A stretch of 64,000 nt of DNA from Planctomycetota bacterium (GTDB lineage: Bacteria > Planctomycetota > Phycisphaerae > Phycisphaerales > Zrk34): NCBI GenBank assembly GCA_016125255.1, contig WGMD01000014.1:1-64000 (forward strand), written 5' to 3'. The notes beneath the pieces were generated by a model that worked only from the letters and a program-made list of their open reading frames with translations, ran no database searches and had not been told where the DNA came from. Positions 45,594 through 53,502 of this stretch are shown here, one piece after another. Position 1 is the first letter of the stretch. The number at the start of each line of letters is the position of its first letter. Made by a program: the position numbers and the translations under genes.

Positions 45594-47870
45594 ATGACGA
45601 GGATTCGAACAACCCATCGCAACCGCGGCATCGTGTCGGTGCTGGCGATGATGTTCATTGTCATCTTCAGCGCGCTGGCCGCGGCGATGGCGATCGTCTC
45701 GCAAGGCAACCTGCAGACCGCCAACACGTATCAGCACGTCAACCGCTCGCTGGCGGCGGCGGAGACGGGCATGAAGTGGGCTCAGTATCGCGTGGGCGAG
45801 ATCGCCGCGTCGATCACGACGCCCAAGGGCGAGATCGACGAGGCCCTTGCCGATCAGATCTGGCCCGTCATGCGCGATCAGATCATCACCGACATGGGCA
45901 GCGAACTGCACAGTCTCGAAAACTACACGCTCGTCGGCGATCGTCTGACGCTGGGGCGCATCGCGGTGGACGACTCGCCCAACGCGCCGACGTTTCAGAT
46001 CGTCATCGAGCGCCATCCGCTGGCCGGCGAAGACTACGGGTCCGACTACTATCAGCGGGCGCCGTACAACGTCGGCGGCGGGGCGAACGTGCTCACCGCC
46101 AACGGCGAAGCGGTCAGCGCGACCAATCCGATCTCCAGCGTCTGGGTCCGCCTGCGCAGCGTCGGCACGGATACGGGCTACAGCCGCGCGGTGCAGATGG
46201 ACTTCCGCCTCGACAAGAAGATCCGCTTCGCCATCTTGAGCCGAAACCGCGTCATGATCGGACGCAACGTCGTCATCAAGGGGTCGATCGGCTCGCGCTT
46301 CACGCAGGTGAATCTCAAGAACGGGCATCCGGTGCAGATGCGCGACAACTTCAACGGGCTCGATCCGCAGCTTGATCAGTGGCTCGACGCGCTGGACACC
46401 TACCTGGCGGCGCACGACGGCAACGGCGACAACCGCATCAATCTCGCCAGCGACAGCGAGTCGTCGGCGCTCGACGACGCGGCGTCGTACGACGCCAACA
46501 AGGACGGATTCGTCGATGCGTACGACATGTTCCTGCTCAAGTACGACACGAACAAGGACGGGAAGCTCTCGGCTTCGGAGTTCACCAACTCGGGGGGCCA
46601 GATGGTGGACACGCAGCTTTGGCAGCTCATCAATGAAGTGAAATACCCCGCGGGCACGCAGTTCGACTGGACGAACAACCGCGTGCTGCTGCCGGGGCAT
46701 TCGGACTGGACCGATGTGGGCAACGACTTCACGTCGATCGACAACGATGACAACTACGCCAAGATCGCCGGCCAGATCATTCTCTCGGCCTCCAAGTCGG
46801 CGTGGGAGGCGGGTGCGGCGGGCGGGGAGTATCAGAAATATCTGGAAGGCCCGATCAAGCCGGACCCGAATGATCCGTCGCTGACGTTCGACGCCAGCGA
46901 CAGCGATCTGTCGAGCTTCGACGCGTCGGACATCGACGTGTCGCAGTATCAGAACAAGGCGACGGGGAGTTTCGCGACGCAGGTGTCGGCGGCGGTGTCG
47001 TCGGGCTCGGGCACGCCGCAGTACATCGCCCCCAGCGCCGCGACGATCGAAGCGGTGCCCTACAACTCGCCGCACCCGTATGACTATTACAAGCGGCCGG
47101 TCTACAAGAATTACACGTTCACGAACGTGACGATTCCGATGGGGACCAACGCGCTGTTCGTCAACTGCAAGTTCAAGGGCGTGACGTTCGTGCAGACCGA
47201 AGCGCACAACAGCGACCCGAACTTCAACTACGCCGGGACGCAGAACGCCGACGGCACGCAGGCCTACGAGAACGTCGTCGTGAACGTCAACGGCACGAAC
47301 GTGACGGACACGAAGCCGTACGGCAACAATGTGCGCTTTGACGGATGCACGTTCGAGGGCATGGTCGCCTCGACCTCGCCAGAGGCGTTCACGCATGTGC
47401 GCAACAAGCTTCAGTTCACGGGCGCGACGGCGTTCAATCTCAACGCGGACGACATTTCGGCGTCGGACAAGAAGTTCTACGAGAAGTCGACGATCATGAC
47501 GCCGCAGATGTCGGTGGACATGGGCTCGTTCGACGATCCGGCCTCGACGAGCCAGTACGTGCATCTGGACGGGACGATCGTGGCGGGCGTGTTCGACATC
47601 CGCGGCAACGCCACGCTCGACGGCTCGATCCTGACGACCTACGAACCCAAGGAAGGCGACGGGGCGCTGGCCAACGGCGGCAACCCCGCCATGTTCAACA
47701 CGACGATCGGCTACTTCGAGTCCTCCGCCGGCGACGGCGAAGCGGAAGTGCCCGACGGCGGGTACGGCAAGATCATCATCCGATACAACCCCCACCGCGT
47801 GCTCCCCGACGGGATCAGCGGCCCGATCGAGATGAGCGCGGACGTCGACACGTACCACGAAGGACGCTGA
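45594..47870 (+). CDS. PilX-like pilus protein with dockerin/EF-hand-like repeats
   Basis: 758 residues from ATG 45594, preceded by GGGAG; an upstream TTG and two ATGs are in frame. The N-terminus HRNRGIVSVLAMMFIVIFSA is a PilX-type membrane helix with NLQTANTYQHVNRSLAAAETG behind it. Around residues 275-330 three calcium-loop-like motifs occur: DGNGDNRIN (275), DANKDGFVDAYD (300) and DTNKDGKLSASE (318). The long C-terminal half has beta-helix-like segments (FVNCKFKGVTFVQTEAHNSD, VRFDGCTFEGMVAST, LDGTIVAGVFDIRGNATLDG). Likely exposed at the pilus tip. Much larger than normal PilX. Confidence 0.75.
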   Translation: MTRIRTTHRNRGIVSVLAMMFIVIFSALAAAMAIVSQGNLQTANTYQHVNRSLAAAETGMKWAQYRVGEIAASITTPKGEIDEALADQIWPVMRDQIITDMGSELHSLENYTLVGDRLTLGRIAVDDSPNAPTFQIVIERHPLAGEDYGSDYYQRAPYNVGGGANVLTANGEAVSATNPISSVWVRLRSVGTDTGYSRAVQMDFRLDKKIRFAILSRNRVMIGRNVVIKGSIGSRFTQVNLKNGHPVQMRDNFNGLDPQLDQWLDALDTYLAAHDGNGDNRINLASDSESSALDDAASYDANKDGFVDAYDMFLLKYDTNKDGKLSASEFTNSGGQMVDTQLWQLINEVKYPAGTQFDWTNNRVLLPGHSDWTDVGNDFTSIDNDDNYAKIAGQIILSASKSAWEAGAAGGEYQKYLEGPIKPDPNDPSLTFDASDSDLSSFDASDIDVSQYQNKATGSFATQVSAAVSSGSGTPQYIAPSAATIEAVPYNSPHPYDYYKRPVYKNYTFTNVTIPMGTNALFVNCKFKGVTFVQTEAHNSDPNFNYAGTQNADGTQAYENVVVNVNGTNVTDTKPYGNNVRFDGCTFEGMVASTSPEAFTHVRNKLQFTGATAFNLNADDISASDKKFYEKSTIMTPQMSVDMGSFDDPASTSQYVHLDGTIVAGVFDIRGNATLDGSILTTYEPKEGDGALANGGNPAMFNTTIGYFESSAGDGEAEVPDGGYGKIIIRYNPHRVLPDGISGPIEMSADVDTYHEGR

Positions 47871-47872
47871 CC

Positions 47873-48529
47873 ATGAACACACGCAACAACACTTCGCAAT
47901 ACGTGCGGCGGATGCGTTCCCGGGCGGCGGGTCTGAGCGTGGTCGAACTGCTGGTGTCGCTGGCGATTTCGGCGTGGCTGCTGGCGGCGGTGATGGTGGC
48001 GCTCAACGCGTCGTTCTACGCTTACGCCAGCGCGGCCGAGACGGCCAGCACGCAGTCGTCGAGCCGCCTCGTCGTGCAGCGCCTCATGCAGATGATCCGC
48101 AACGGCACGCTTCAGGACGCGTACGATCCGAACGACTCGTCCGTCACGCTCGGTTCGCCGTCGTCGCCGCCGGTGCAGTCGGTGGGGATTCAGATGATCG
48201 ACGGGCAGGGGCGGCTGGTGAAGATCTGGTGGGTCGTCAACGGGTCGTATCACGATGCGGACCTGGGCGACCTGATGTATCAGGAGGATTCGAGCACGGC
48301 GGTGCCGATTCTGGAGCGCGTGCGGATTCAGCGGACGGCGCTGGACGATCCGTATTTGTTTTCACTGGCGAGCCGGCAGTCGGGATTCGGACTGCTGATG
48401 AGCCGGGCGACGATTGATTTGACGGTGGAGCCGGGCGCGGACGCGACGCTGGCGCTGGAGTCGACGCAGGGGGCGTCGGCGCCGGTGCGGCTGGTGGCGT
48501 CGAGCATGCCGCGTCGGAACATGGAATAA
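47873..48529 (+). CDS. prepilin-like protein (PilW/GspJ-like)
   Basis: 218 residues. Signal AAGLSVVELLVSLAISAWLL: processing after G20 leaves Leu (normally Phe) at +1 and Glu at +5. Helix then RLVVQRLMQMIRNGT, the region following the N-terminal helix in PilW/GspJ. AAGGA is 9 nt before the ATG; it starts 2 nt after the previous gene. Last gene of the pil operon, followed by a terminator. Confidence 0.8.
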   Translation: MNTRNNTSQYVRRMRSRAAGLSVVELLVSLAISAWLLAAVMVALNASFYAYASAAETASTQSSSRLVVQRLMQMIRNGTLQDAYDPNDSSVTLGSPSSPPVQSVGIQMIDGQGRLVKIWWVVNGSYHDADLGDLMYQEDSSTAVPILERVRIQRTALDDPYLFSLASRQSGFGLLMSRATIDLTVEPGADATLALESTQGASAPVRLVASSMPRRNME

Positions 48530-48557
48530 GCCGGACGGACTTTGAGCATGCTCGCGA

Positions 48558-48580
48558 CCCCGCAATGGCGGGGTTTTTTT
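48558..48580 (+). terminator. intrinsic terminator of the pil operon
   Basis: CCCCGC-AATG-GCGGGG followed by seven T's, 29 nt after the last pseudopilin gene. Confidence 0.9.
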
Positions 48581-48778
48581 GTGCGCGGTGCGGGCCGGTT
48601 ATGACGGATATGACGAGAAGGCGAGGCGGTGAAGGCGGATCGCGACGGTTGGCGAAAGAAATTTTTGGCGACTTTATCGGTGAATTGTAGGTTTTGTCTG
48701 TTGGGTCGGATCGCCCGGAGCGTCGGGCGCCGACCCATGGCACGGGCACACGACACACGGCAACGAAAGGATCAGCAA

Positions 48779-49540
48779 ATGGGCTGGACACGTCGCATTC
48801 TCACCGCGGGACTCATTCTCTCCGCCACCGCGCTCCATGCGCAGGCGGACAAACTGGAGCTGATGGGCACGCTGCGCGACTTCAAGTCGGGCAAAGTGTC
48901 GGGCGGGCACCCGGACTTCGAGAACGACGGCAACGGGTCGTACCCGCTCGTGACGGGCATGGTCAAAGCCACGCTCGGCACCGACGGCGCCCCCGTGCTC
49001 AACGTCAATCGCGACCGCGACATCCCCTCCGGCTGGCGCGTCAAGAGCCAGGCGAGCTTCGGCCAGTGGTTCAAGAACGTCGACGGCGTCAACAAGTCGA
49101 TCCCGCATACCATCACCCTCGAAGACAGCAACGGCAACGGCATCTACCGCTACGAGGCGTCGATCCACAACGGCAAGAGCTTCTTCCCCATCGACGGCAA
49201 GCTCTACGGCAACGACGGCAACAACCACAACTTCCACTTCACCTACACCATCCACACCAAGTTCACCTACACCGATCCGACCAAGCGCAGCCCGATGACG
49301 TTCAACTTCTCGGGCGACGACGATGTGTGGGTGTTCATCAACAAGAAGCTGGCGGTGGACCTGGGCGGCGTGCACCCGGAAAAGAGCACGAGCGTCAACA
49401 TCGATTCGCTGGCCAGCCAGCTCGGGCTCGAAGTGGGCAAGACGTATGACTTCGACTTTTTCTACTGCGAGCGGCACACGACGCAGTCGAACATGACCAT
49501 CGAGACGACGATGCAGTTCCTGCCGCCGCTCTACGACTGA
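48779..49540 (+). CDS. secreted fibro-slime-domain protein
   Basis: 253 residues. Signal peptide MGWTRRILTAGLILSATALHA. The mature protein is one fibro-slime (PA14-like) domain: LMGTLRDFKSG, GHPDFEN near the N-terminus, and the hallmark FNFSGDDDVWVFINKKLAVD followed by LGGVH and GKTYDFDFFYCERH. This domain occurs in Dictyostelium and bacterial (Fibrobacter, Myxococcus, planctomycete) surface adhesins that bind carbohydrates with calcium. AAAGGA about 8 nt upstream. It lies after the pil operon with its own terminator, so is a separate unit that could assist surface attachment. Confidence 0.85.
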   Translation: MGWTRRILTAGLILSATALHAQADKLELMGTLRDFKSGKVSGGHPDFENDGNGSYPLVTGMVKATLGTDGAPVLNVNRDRDIPSGWRVKSQASFGQWFKNVDGVNKSIPHTITLEDSNGNGIYRYEASIHNGKSFFPIDGKLYGNDGNNHNFHFTYTIHTKFTYTDPTKRSPMTFNFSGDDDVWVFINKKLAVDLGGVHPEKSTSVNIDSLASQLGLEVGKTYDFDFFYCERHTTQSNMTIETTMQFLPPLYD

Positions 49541-49588
49541 TCAAAACAACGGCACCGCTCGGCACGTCGCCGGGCAATGGTTCGACCC

Positions 49589-49618
49589 GGCCGCGGAGGC
49601 GACTCCGCGGCCGTTTTT
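49589..49618 (+). terminator. intrinsic terminator of the fibro-slime gene
   Basis: GGCCGCGGAG-GCGA-CTCCGCGGCC, 10-bp perfect stem, then GTTTTT, 48 nt past the stop. Confidence 0.9.
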
Positions 49619-49681
49619 ATTTTGACCGGCCGCGCCCCAGGATGCGTTGCGACACATCCGGGGCGATCTCGTCGGGCGTGA

Positions 49682-49687
49682 TACAAT
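49682..49687 (+). promoter_or_regulatory. -10 box (TACAAT) of the glycosyltransferase gene
   Basis: TACAAT lies 6 nt before an in-frame TTG (49694) and 54 nt before the TTG with a ribosome site (49742). Confidence 0.45.
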
Positions 49688-49741
49688 GAAAGCTTGATAT
49701 TCTGCGCGGATGCGTCATCCGTTTTGACCACGGGGACCGTT

Positions 49742-51598
49742 TTGGATCGACCCGAAAATCAGCCCGAATCATCGGCCCCCGGAATCCCCGGTTCGCCGCC
49801 CGTCGCCAATGGCGCTCCGCCGCCGCCGGCGCCGACCTTGCCCCCGGCCGCACCAACGCCGCCGCCCGTCGCGGCGCCCGGCGTGCGCGTCGCCATGCCC
49901 GAGCCGTACAACCGGCTTCGGATGTGGAGCAGTCTGATCATCAGCGTGCTCGTCTGTCTGCCCCCGCTGTTTCTGGAACTGGGCGCGACGGATGTGGGCA
50001 ACAATGCCGAGTCGGTCGTCCTGCTTTCGAGCCGCGAGACGTGGCAGCGCTATGAGCGCGGCGAGGCGATGGCGTTCATGATCCCCTCCGCCAACGGCGA
50101 GTATCAGTTGGACCATCCGCCGATGAGCGTCTGGCTCAACATGCTCGCGTGGTACGACCTGGACCCGGCGACGGTCGATTCGGATGTGCTCGTCTGGCGC
50201 GCCCGGCTTGTCTCGGCGGCGATCGCCGTCATGACCCTCATCGCCACCTACTGGGCCGGGATGTCCATCGGCGGCATCCGCACCGCGCGCCTGTCCACGA
50301 TGGCGCTGGGCACCACGCTGCTGTTCATCTACCAGATGCGTTCCGCCGGGCCCGAATCGCATCTGTTGGGTTGGGTCACGCTCTCGATCGCCGCGGGCTT
50401 GTGGGCGATGCGCCCGCTCAAGCCGATCAACTGGGTCGGCCGGCGCGTCAGCGGGTGGCTTTTGGCCGGGCTGGCGCTCGGTGCGGCCGTCCTGACGAGT
50501 GGATGGTCCGCGCCGTTTTTCGTGTTGCCGCCGCTCGTCGCCGCCATTCTGCTCACGCCGCTGCGCCGGCTGGGCAACTCGATCGGGCTCTTCTTCGCCG
50601 TGGTGCTCGGGCTGATCATCGCCACGCCCTGGTACCTGTACGTCTCCGAGCAGATTCCCGAAGCGGCGGCGCAGCTCTTTGGCCGCATCACCGCGCCGGA
50701 GGCGCTGTTCCTGCTGACCTGGTCGCATCTGCGCGTCTTGATCATGCTCTCGCCCTGGCAGGTCTGGCTCCTGGGCGCGATGTGTCAGCCGTTCATCCGC
50801 GCCGACTCCGTCCGCCGCCGGCAACTGCTCATCGCATGGTTCTGGTTCGTGCTGATCTTCATCGCCTTCTCGATTCCCGCGGCCCGTCATCCGCGCTATC
50901 TCGTCCCCCTCCTGCCCGCCGCCGCGCTGATGATCGGACAGCTCTGGAGCTATCACGCCGACCTGGCCTCGCAGCGTCAGCAGGACCCCGGCGTCAATCT
51001 CCTGCGCGTCCCGCACTGGTTGATCATGGGCCTCGTCTCCGTCCTCGGCCCGCTGCTGATCGTCTTCGAACCGCAGCTTGTGGAGCGCGGGTACATCGCG
51101 CACATCGAGCTGCCCGCCATTCGCTGGCCCGTCGCACTGGGCCTGGGCTCGACGCTGTTCATCCTCGCGCTGCTGGGCACGCGATGGCACTTCAAATGGC
51201 GCCCCCGCCTCGCCGCGTACTGCACGACCGCATGGATGCTCGTCGCCTCCTGCACCGTCATCTGGACCTACGCCCACGACCCCGCCGCGCCCAACACGCA
51301 CCGCGAGGACGCCGAGCACCTGGCCGCCATGGCCGCCGATCACCAGGTCGTCTACCTCCAGCGCACCGAGCGAGAGCCCGCCCCCGATGAGCCGTTCCTC
51401 TTCTACGCCGGCCGAACCATTCAGCCCGTCAAACCCGACCAGCTCCCCGACCTGATCCGCTCCGGCAAACAGGTCTTCGTCATGGCGCACAACGACCCGC
51501 AGACCAACGAGCTGATGCAGACCGCCGGCTTCGAACTCGAATTCGAATTCACCACCGACAACACCCCCTGCCGCGTGTATCGCACGATGGAACGCTGA
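49742..51598 (+). CDS. GT39-type membrane glycosyltransferase (ArnT/PMT-like)
   Basis: 618 residues. After a Pro-rich cytoplasmic N-terminus (PPPPAPTLPPAAPTPPP) come about 11-12 membrane helices. The first periplasmic loop has LELGATDVGNNAESVVLLSS with the acidic residues expected for the catalytic loop, and YQLDHPPMSVWLNML (HPP motif) follows, typical of PMT/ArnT-like enzymes that move a sugar from a polyprenyl-phosphate carrier to a lipid or protein. Start chosen at TTG 49742 with GGGGA 5 nt upstream; TTG 49694 is possible. Sugar and acceptor unknown. A GT2 of the type that makes such donors is at 61131. Confidence 0.75.
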   Translation: MDRPENQPESSAPGIPGSPPVANGAPPPPAPTLPPAAPTPPPVAAPGVRVAMPEPYNRLRMWSSLIISVLVCLPPLFLELGATDVGNNAESVVLLSSRETWQRYERGEAMAFMIPSANGEYQLDHPPMSVWLNMLAWYDLDPATVDSDVLVWRARLVSAAIAVMTLIATYWAGMSIGGIRTARLSTMALGTTLLFIYQMRSAGPESHLLGWVTLSIAAGLWAMRPLKPINWVGRRVSGWLLAGLALGAAVLTSGWSAPFFVLPPLVAAILLTPLRRLGNSIGLFFAVVLGLIIATPWYLYVSEQIPEAAAQLFGRITAPEALFLLTWSHLRVLIMLSPWQVWLLGAMCQPFIRADSVRRRQLLIAWFWFVLIFIAFSIPAARHPRYLVPLLPAAALMIGQLWSYHADLASQRQQDPGVNLLRVPHWLIMGLVSVLGPLLIVFEPQLVERGYIAHIELPAIRWPVALGLGSTLFILALLGTRWHFKWRPRLAAYCTTAWMLVASCTVIWTYAHDPAAPNTHREDAEHLAAMAADHQVVYLQRTEREPAPDEPFLFYAGRTIQPVKPDQLPDLIRSGKQVFVMAHNDPQTNELMQTAGFELEFEFTTDNTPCRVYRTMER

Positions 51599-51612
51599 CC
51601 GGCGCGTGATCA

Positions 51613-51644
51613 ACCCGGGCCGAGGGCGGCCCGGCTCGGACTTG
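51613..51644 (+). repeat. dispersed repeat C, copy 1
   Basis: ACCCGGGCCGAGGGCGGCCC followed by GGCTCGGACTTG; a CCGGGCC/GGCCCGG hairpin plus a tail. 15 nt after the glycosyltransferase stop codon. Confidence 0.8.
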
Positions 51645-51715
51645 TCCGAGTCCATGAACGACACGCGTCATGCGACTACCTCATGCGGCCCCGTCGAGGC
51701 GGGAGATTGAGATGC

Positions 51716-51745
51716 CCCCGCGGCGAGCGGGGTTTGCGGCCTTTT
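51716..51745 (+). terminator. terminator-like hairpin
   Basis: CCCCGC-GGCGA-GCGGGG, then TTTGCGGCCTTTTTG. The T-tract is displaced, so it may be only partly active. 118 nt downstream of the glycosyltransferase. Confidence 0.45.
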
Positions 51746-51765
51746 TGTTTTTGCATCAGGGTGGT

Positions 51766-51790
51766 GTCGGAGGGCGGAACGCCCTCTGAC
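51766..51790. repeat. short palindrome between convergent genes
   Basis: GTCGGAGGGCGGAACGCCCT then CTGAC: near-perfect palindrome without a T-tract, 66 nt beyond the minus-strand sulfatase stop codon. Confidence 0.5.
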
Positions 51791-51856
51791 GCAAGTCATC
51801 CGATCTTACAAATCGCCCGATACCCGACAGCCGCCCGACCCGCACTTGGCGCGGCT

Positions 51857-53443
51857 TCATTGGTCCTGTTGATCCTTCGGAAGCCACGGCTGCTTGGGCA
51901 CGCGCTCGGGATGATCCACCGCCCAATCCGGCTTGGGAAAGTCCCGCAGCGGGCTGTAGCGCTTGTACGTCTCGAAAATGTTCGGATCATCACCGAGGCG
52001 CGGATCGTCGGTCTTTTTCAGATAATCCATGAGCTGGGCCGACAACTTCTCGCGCGCCGCCCGTGCATCCGGATCGGTCGCGAGGTTGTGCAGACAGCCG
52101 GGGTCTTTTTCGATGTCGTACAGTTCCTCGCCCGGCCGCTTGTCGACGGACAGATGCAGGAACCTGGCAATGTCCGGCTCGTTCTGCCGCGCGATCATTT
52201 CGTCGAGCGTCGGATTCCCGTCGATGTCCGTGTACCCCGATGACTCGGGCTTGAGCTGGCCGTTCTTGTCGATCTGCCGCGGCGCCCCGGCGGGCCAGCG
52301 CTCGGGGGTGAAGTTGCGGATGTAAAGATACTTGTCCGTCCGCACGCCGCGCGATGGATAGCCCAAGGAATGCCAGCGCGAAGACGAATGGCGCTCGCGC
52401 CCGAAGTACGCCGCGTCGTTGGCGGGGTCGACCTGGCCTTGCTTGTCGCTGGTGAGCACGTTCATGAGACTGTGCCCGACGATCGGATACTGCGTCGGAC
52501 CGGCGACGCCCGCCGCGTCGAGAATCGTCGCCGTCAGATCCACGAACTGCACCAGGTCGTCCGCCGTCCGCCCGCCCGGCACGCGCTTGGGCCACGCGAT
52601 CGCCAATGGCTCGTGCACGCCGTATTCGTAGATGTTCGCCTTGGCGCGCGGGAAGGACATGCCGTTGTCGCTGGTGACGATGACGAGCGTGTTGTCCAGT
52701 TCGCCCGCCTGCTCGAGCATCGCCAGAATCTTCACCAGATGCTGATCGAACCAGTCGATCTCCACGCAGTAATCGAGAATGTCCCCGCGCACCGTCGGCG
52801 TGTCCTGCAAAAACGGCGGCACATCGACCTCCTCCAGTTTCCTCCCCGCCTTCTTCCAACTGTCCCGCTCAAAACCCCGGTGCGGCTCGTGCGCGCCGTA
52901 CCAGAAACAGAACGGCTGATCCTTGGGCTTCTTCGACAAAAATTCCGCGAAGTTCGCCGCGTAATCCTCCTTCGCGATCCCAGAATACGGCGGCTGATCC
53001 TTGTGACCCTCAAACGCCGGCCCCGCCGGATTGCGCGTCCGGCCGCTGACCTTCCAATTCCCCGGCGCCCAACCCTTCCCCGTATACCCCACGAAATACC
53101 CCGCTTTTTCCAGCAAATCCGCAAATGTCACATACTTCGTCGAAAACGAACTGGCGTGCGTCCCCGCCTCCTCGATCTGCCAGATCTGCCGCCCCGTCAA
53201 CAGCGCCGCCCGCGTCGGACTGCACCCCGGCGACGGCGCGAACGCATTGCGGAACAACACCCCCCGCTTCGCCACCGAATCAAACCCCGGCGTGCTCACC
53301 GACCGACACCCGCTGATCGACGTGTGCAGCCACGACTGATCATCGCTGATCGCAATGAGAATATTCGGCCGATCCGACGCCCTCGCGCGACCCGCCACAA
53401 TCCACATCAGCGCGACCGCCCAAATCCATGTCCATCGCATCAT
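51857..53443 (-). CDS. secreted sulfatase, heparan N-sulfatase-like
   Basis: 528 residues from the ATG at 53443, with GAGG 9 nt upstream; signal peptide MMRWTWIWAVALMWIVAGRA. PNILIAISDDQSWLHTSISG, the formylglycine motif C74-S-P-T-R78 (canonical), YTGKGWAPG in place of the usual GKWH, FCFWYGAHEPHRGFERDS and VTSDNGMSFPRAKANIYEYG. The last motif, with …ANIYEYGVH, is typical of the SGSH/heparan N-sulfatase group. Desulfates a glycan or aminosugar. It follows the DUF4091 gene by 60 nt and is likely co-transcribed. Confidence 0.88.
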   Translation of the reverse strand: MMRWTWIWAVALMWIVAGRARASDRPNILIAISDDQSWLHTSISGCRSVSTPGFDSVAKRGVLFRNAFAPSPGCSPTRAALLTGRQIWQIEEAGTHASSFSTKYVTFADLLEKAGYFVGYTGKGWAPGNWKVSGRTRNPAGPAFEGHKDQPPYSGIAKEDYAANFAEFLSKKPKDQPFCFWYGAHEPHRGFERDSWKKAGRKLEEVDVPPFLQDTPTVRGDILDYCVEIDWFDQHLVKILAMLEQAGELDNTLVIVTSDNGMSFPRAKANIYEYGVHEPLAIAWPKRVPGGRTADDLVQFVDLTATILDAAGVAGPTQYPIVGHSLMNVLTSDKQGQVDPANDAAYFGRERHSSSRWHSLGYPSRGVRTDKYLYIRNFTPERWPAGAPRQIDKNGQLKPESSGYTDIDGNPTLDEMIARQNEPDIARFLHLSVDKRPGEELYDIEKDPGCLHNLATDPDARAAREKLSAQLMDYLKKTDDPRLGDDPNIFETYKRYSPLRDFPKPDWAVDHPERVPKQPWLPKDQQDQ

Positions 53444-53502
53444 GTGCCGCATCCTCGTTCGAAGTGTCCACCCATTCAAACGCGCCGCGCCGCTCATCTA
53501 TT

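Noticed and set aside
44970-47882. 970-codon minus-strand open frame
   Set aside because: Shadow of the prepilin and PilX-like genes; no domain, no ribosome site.
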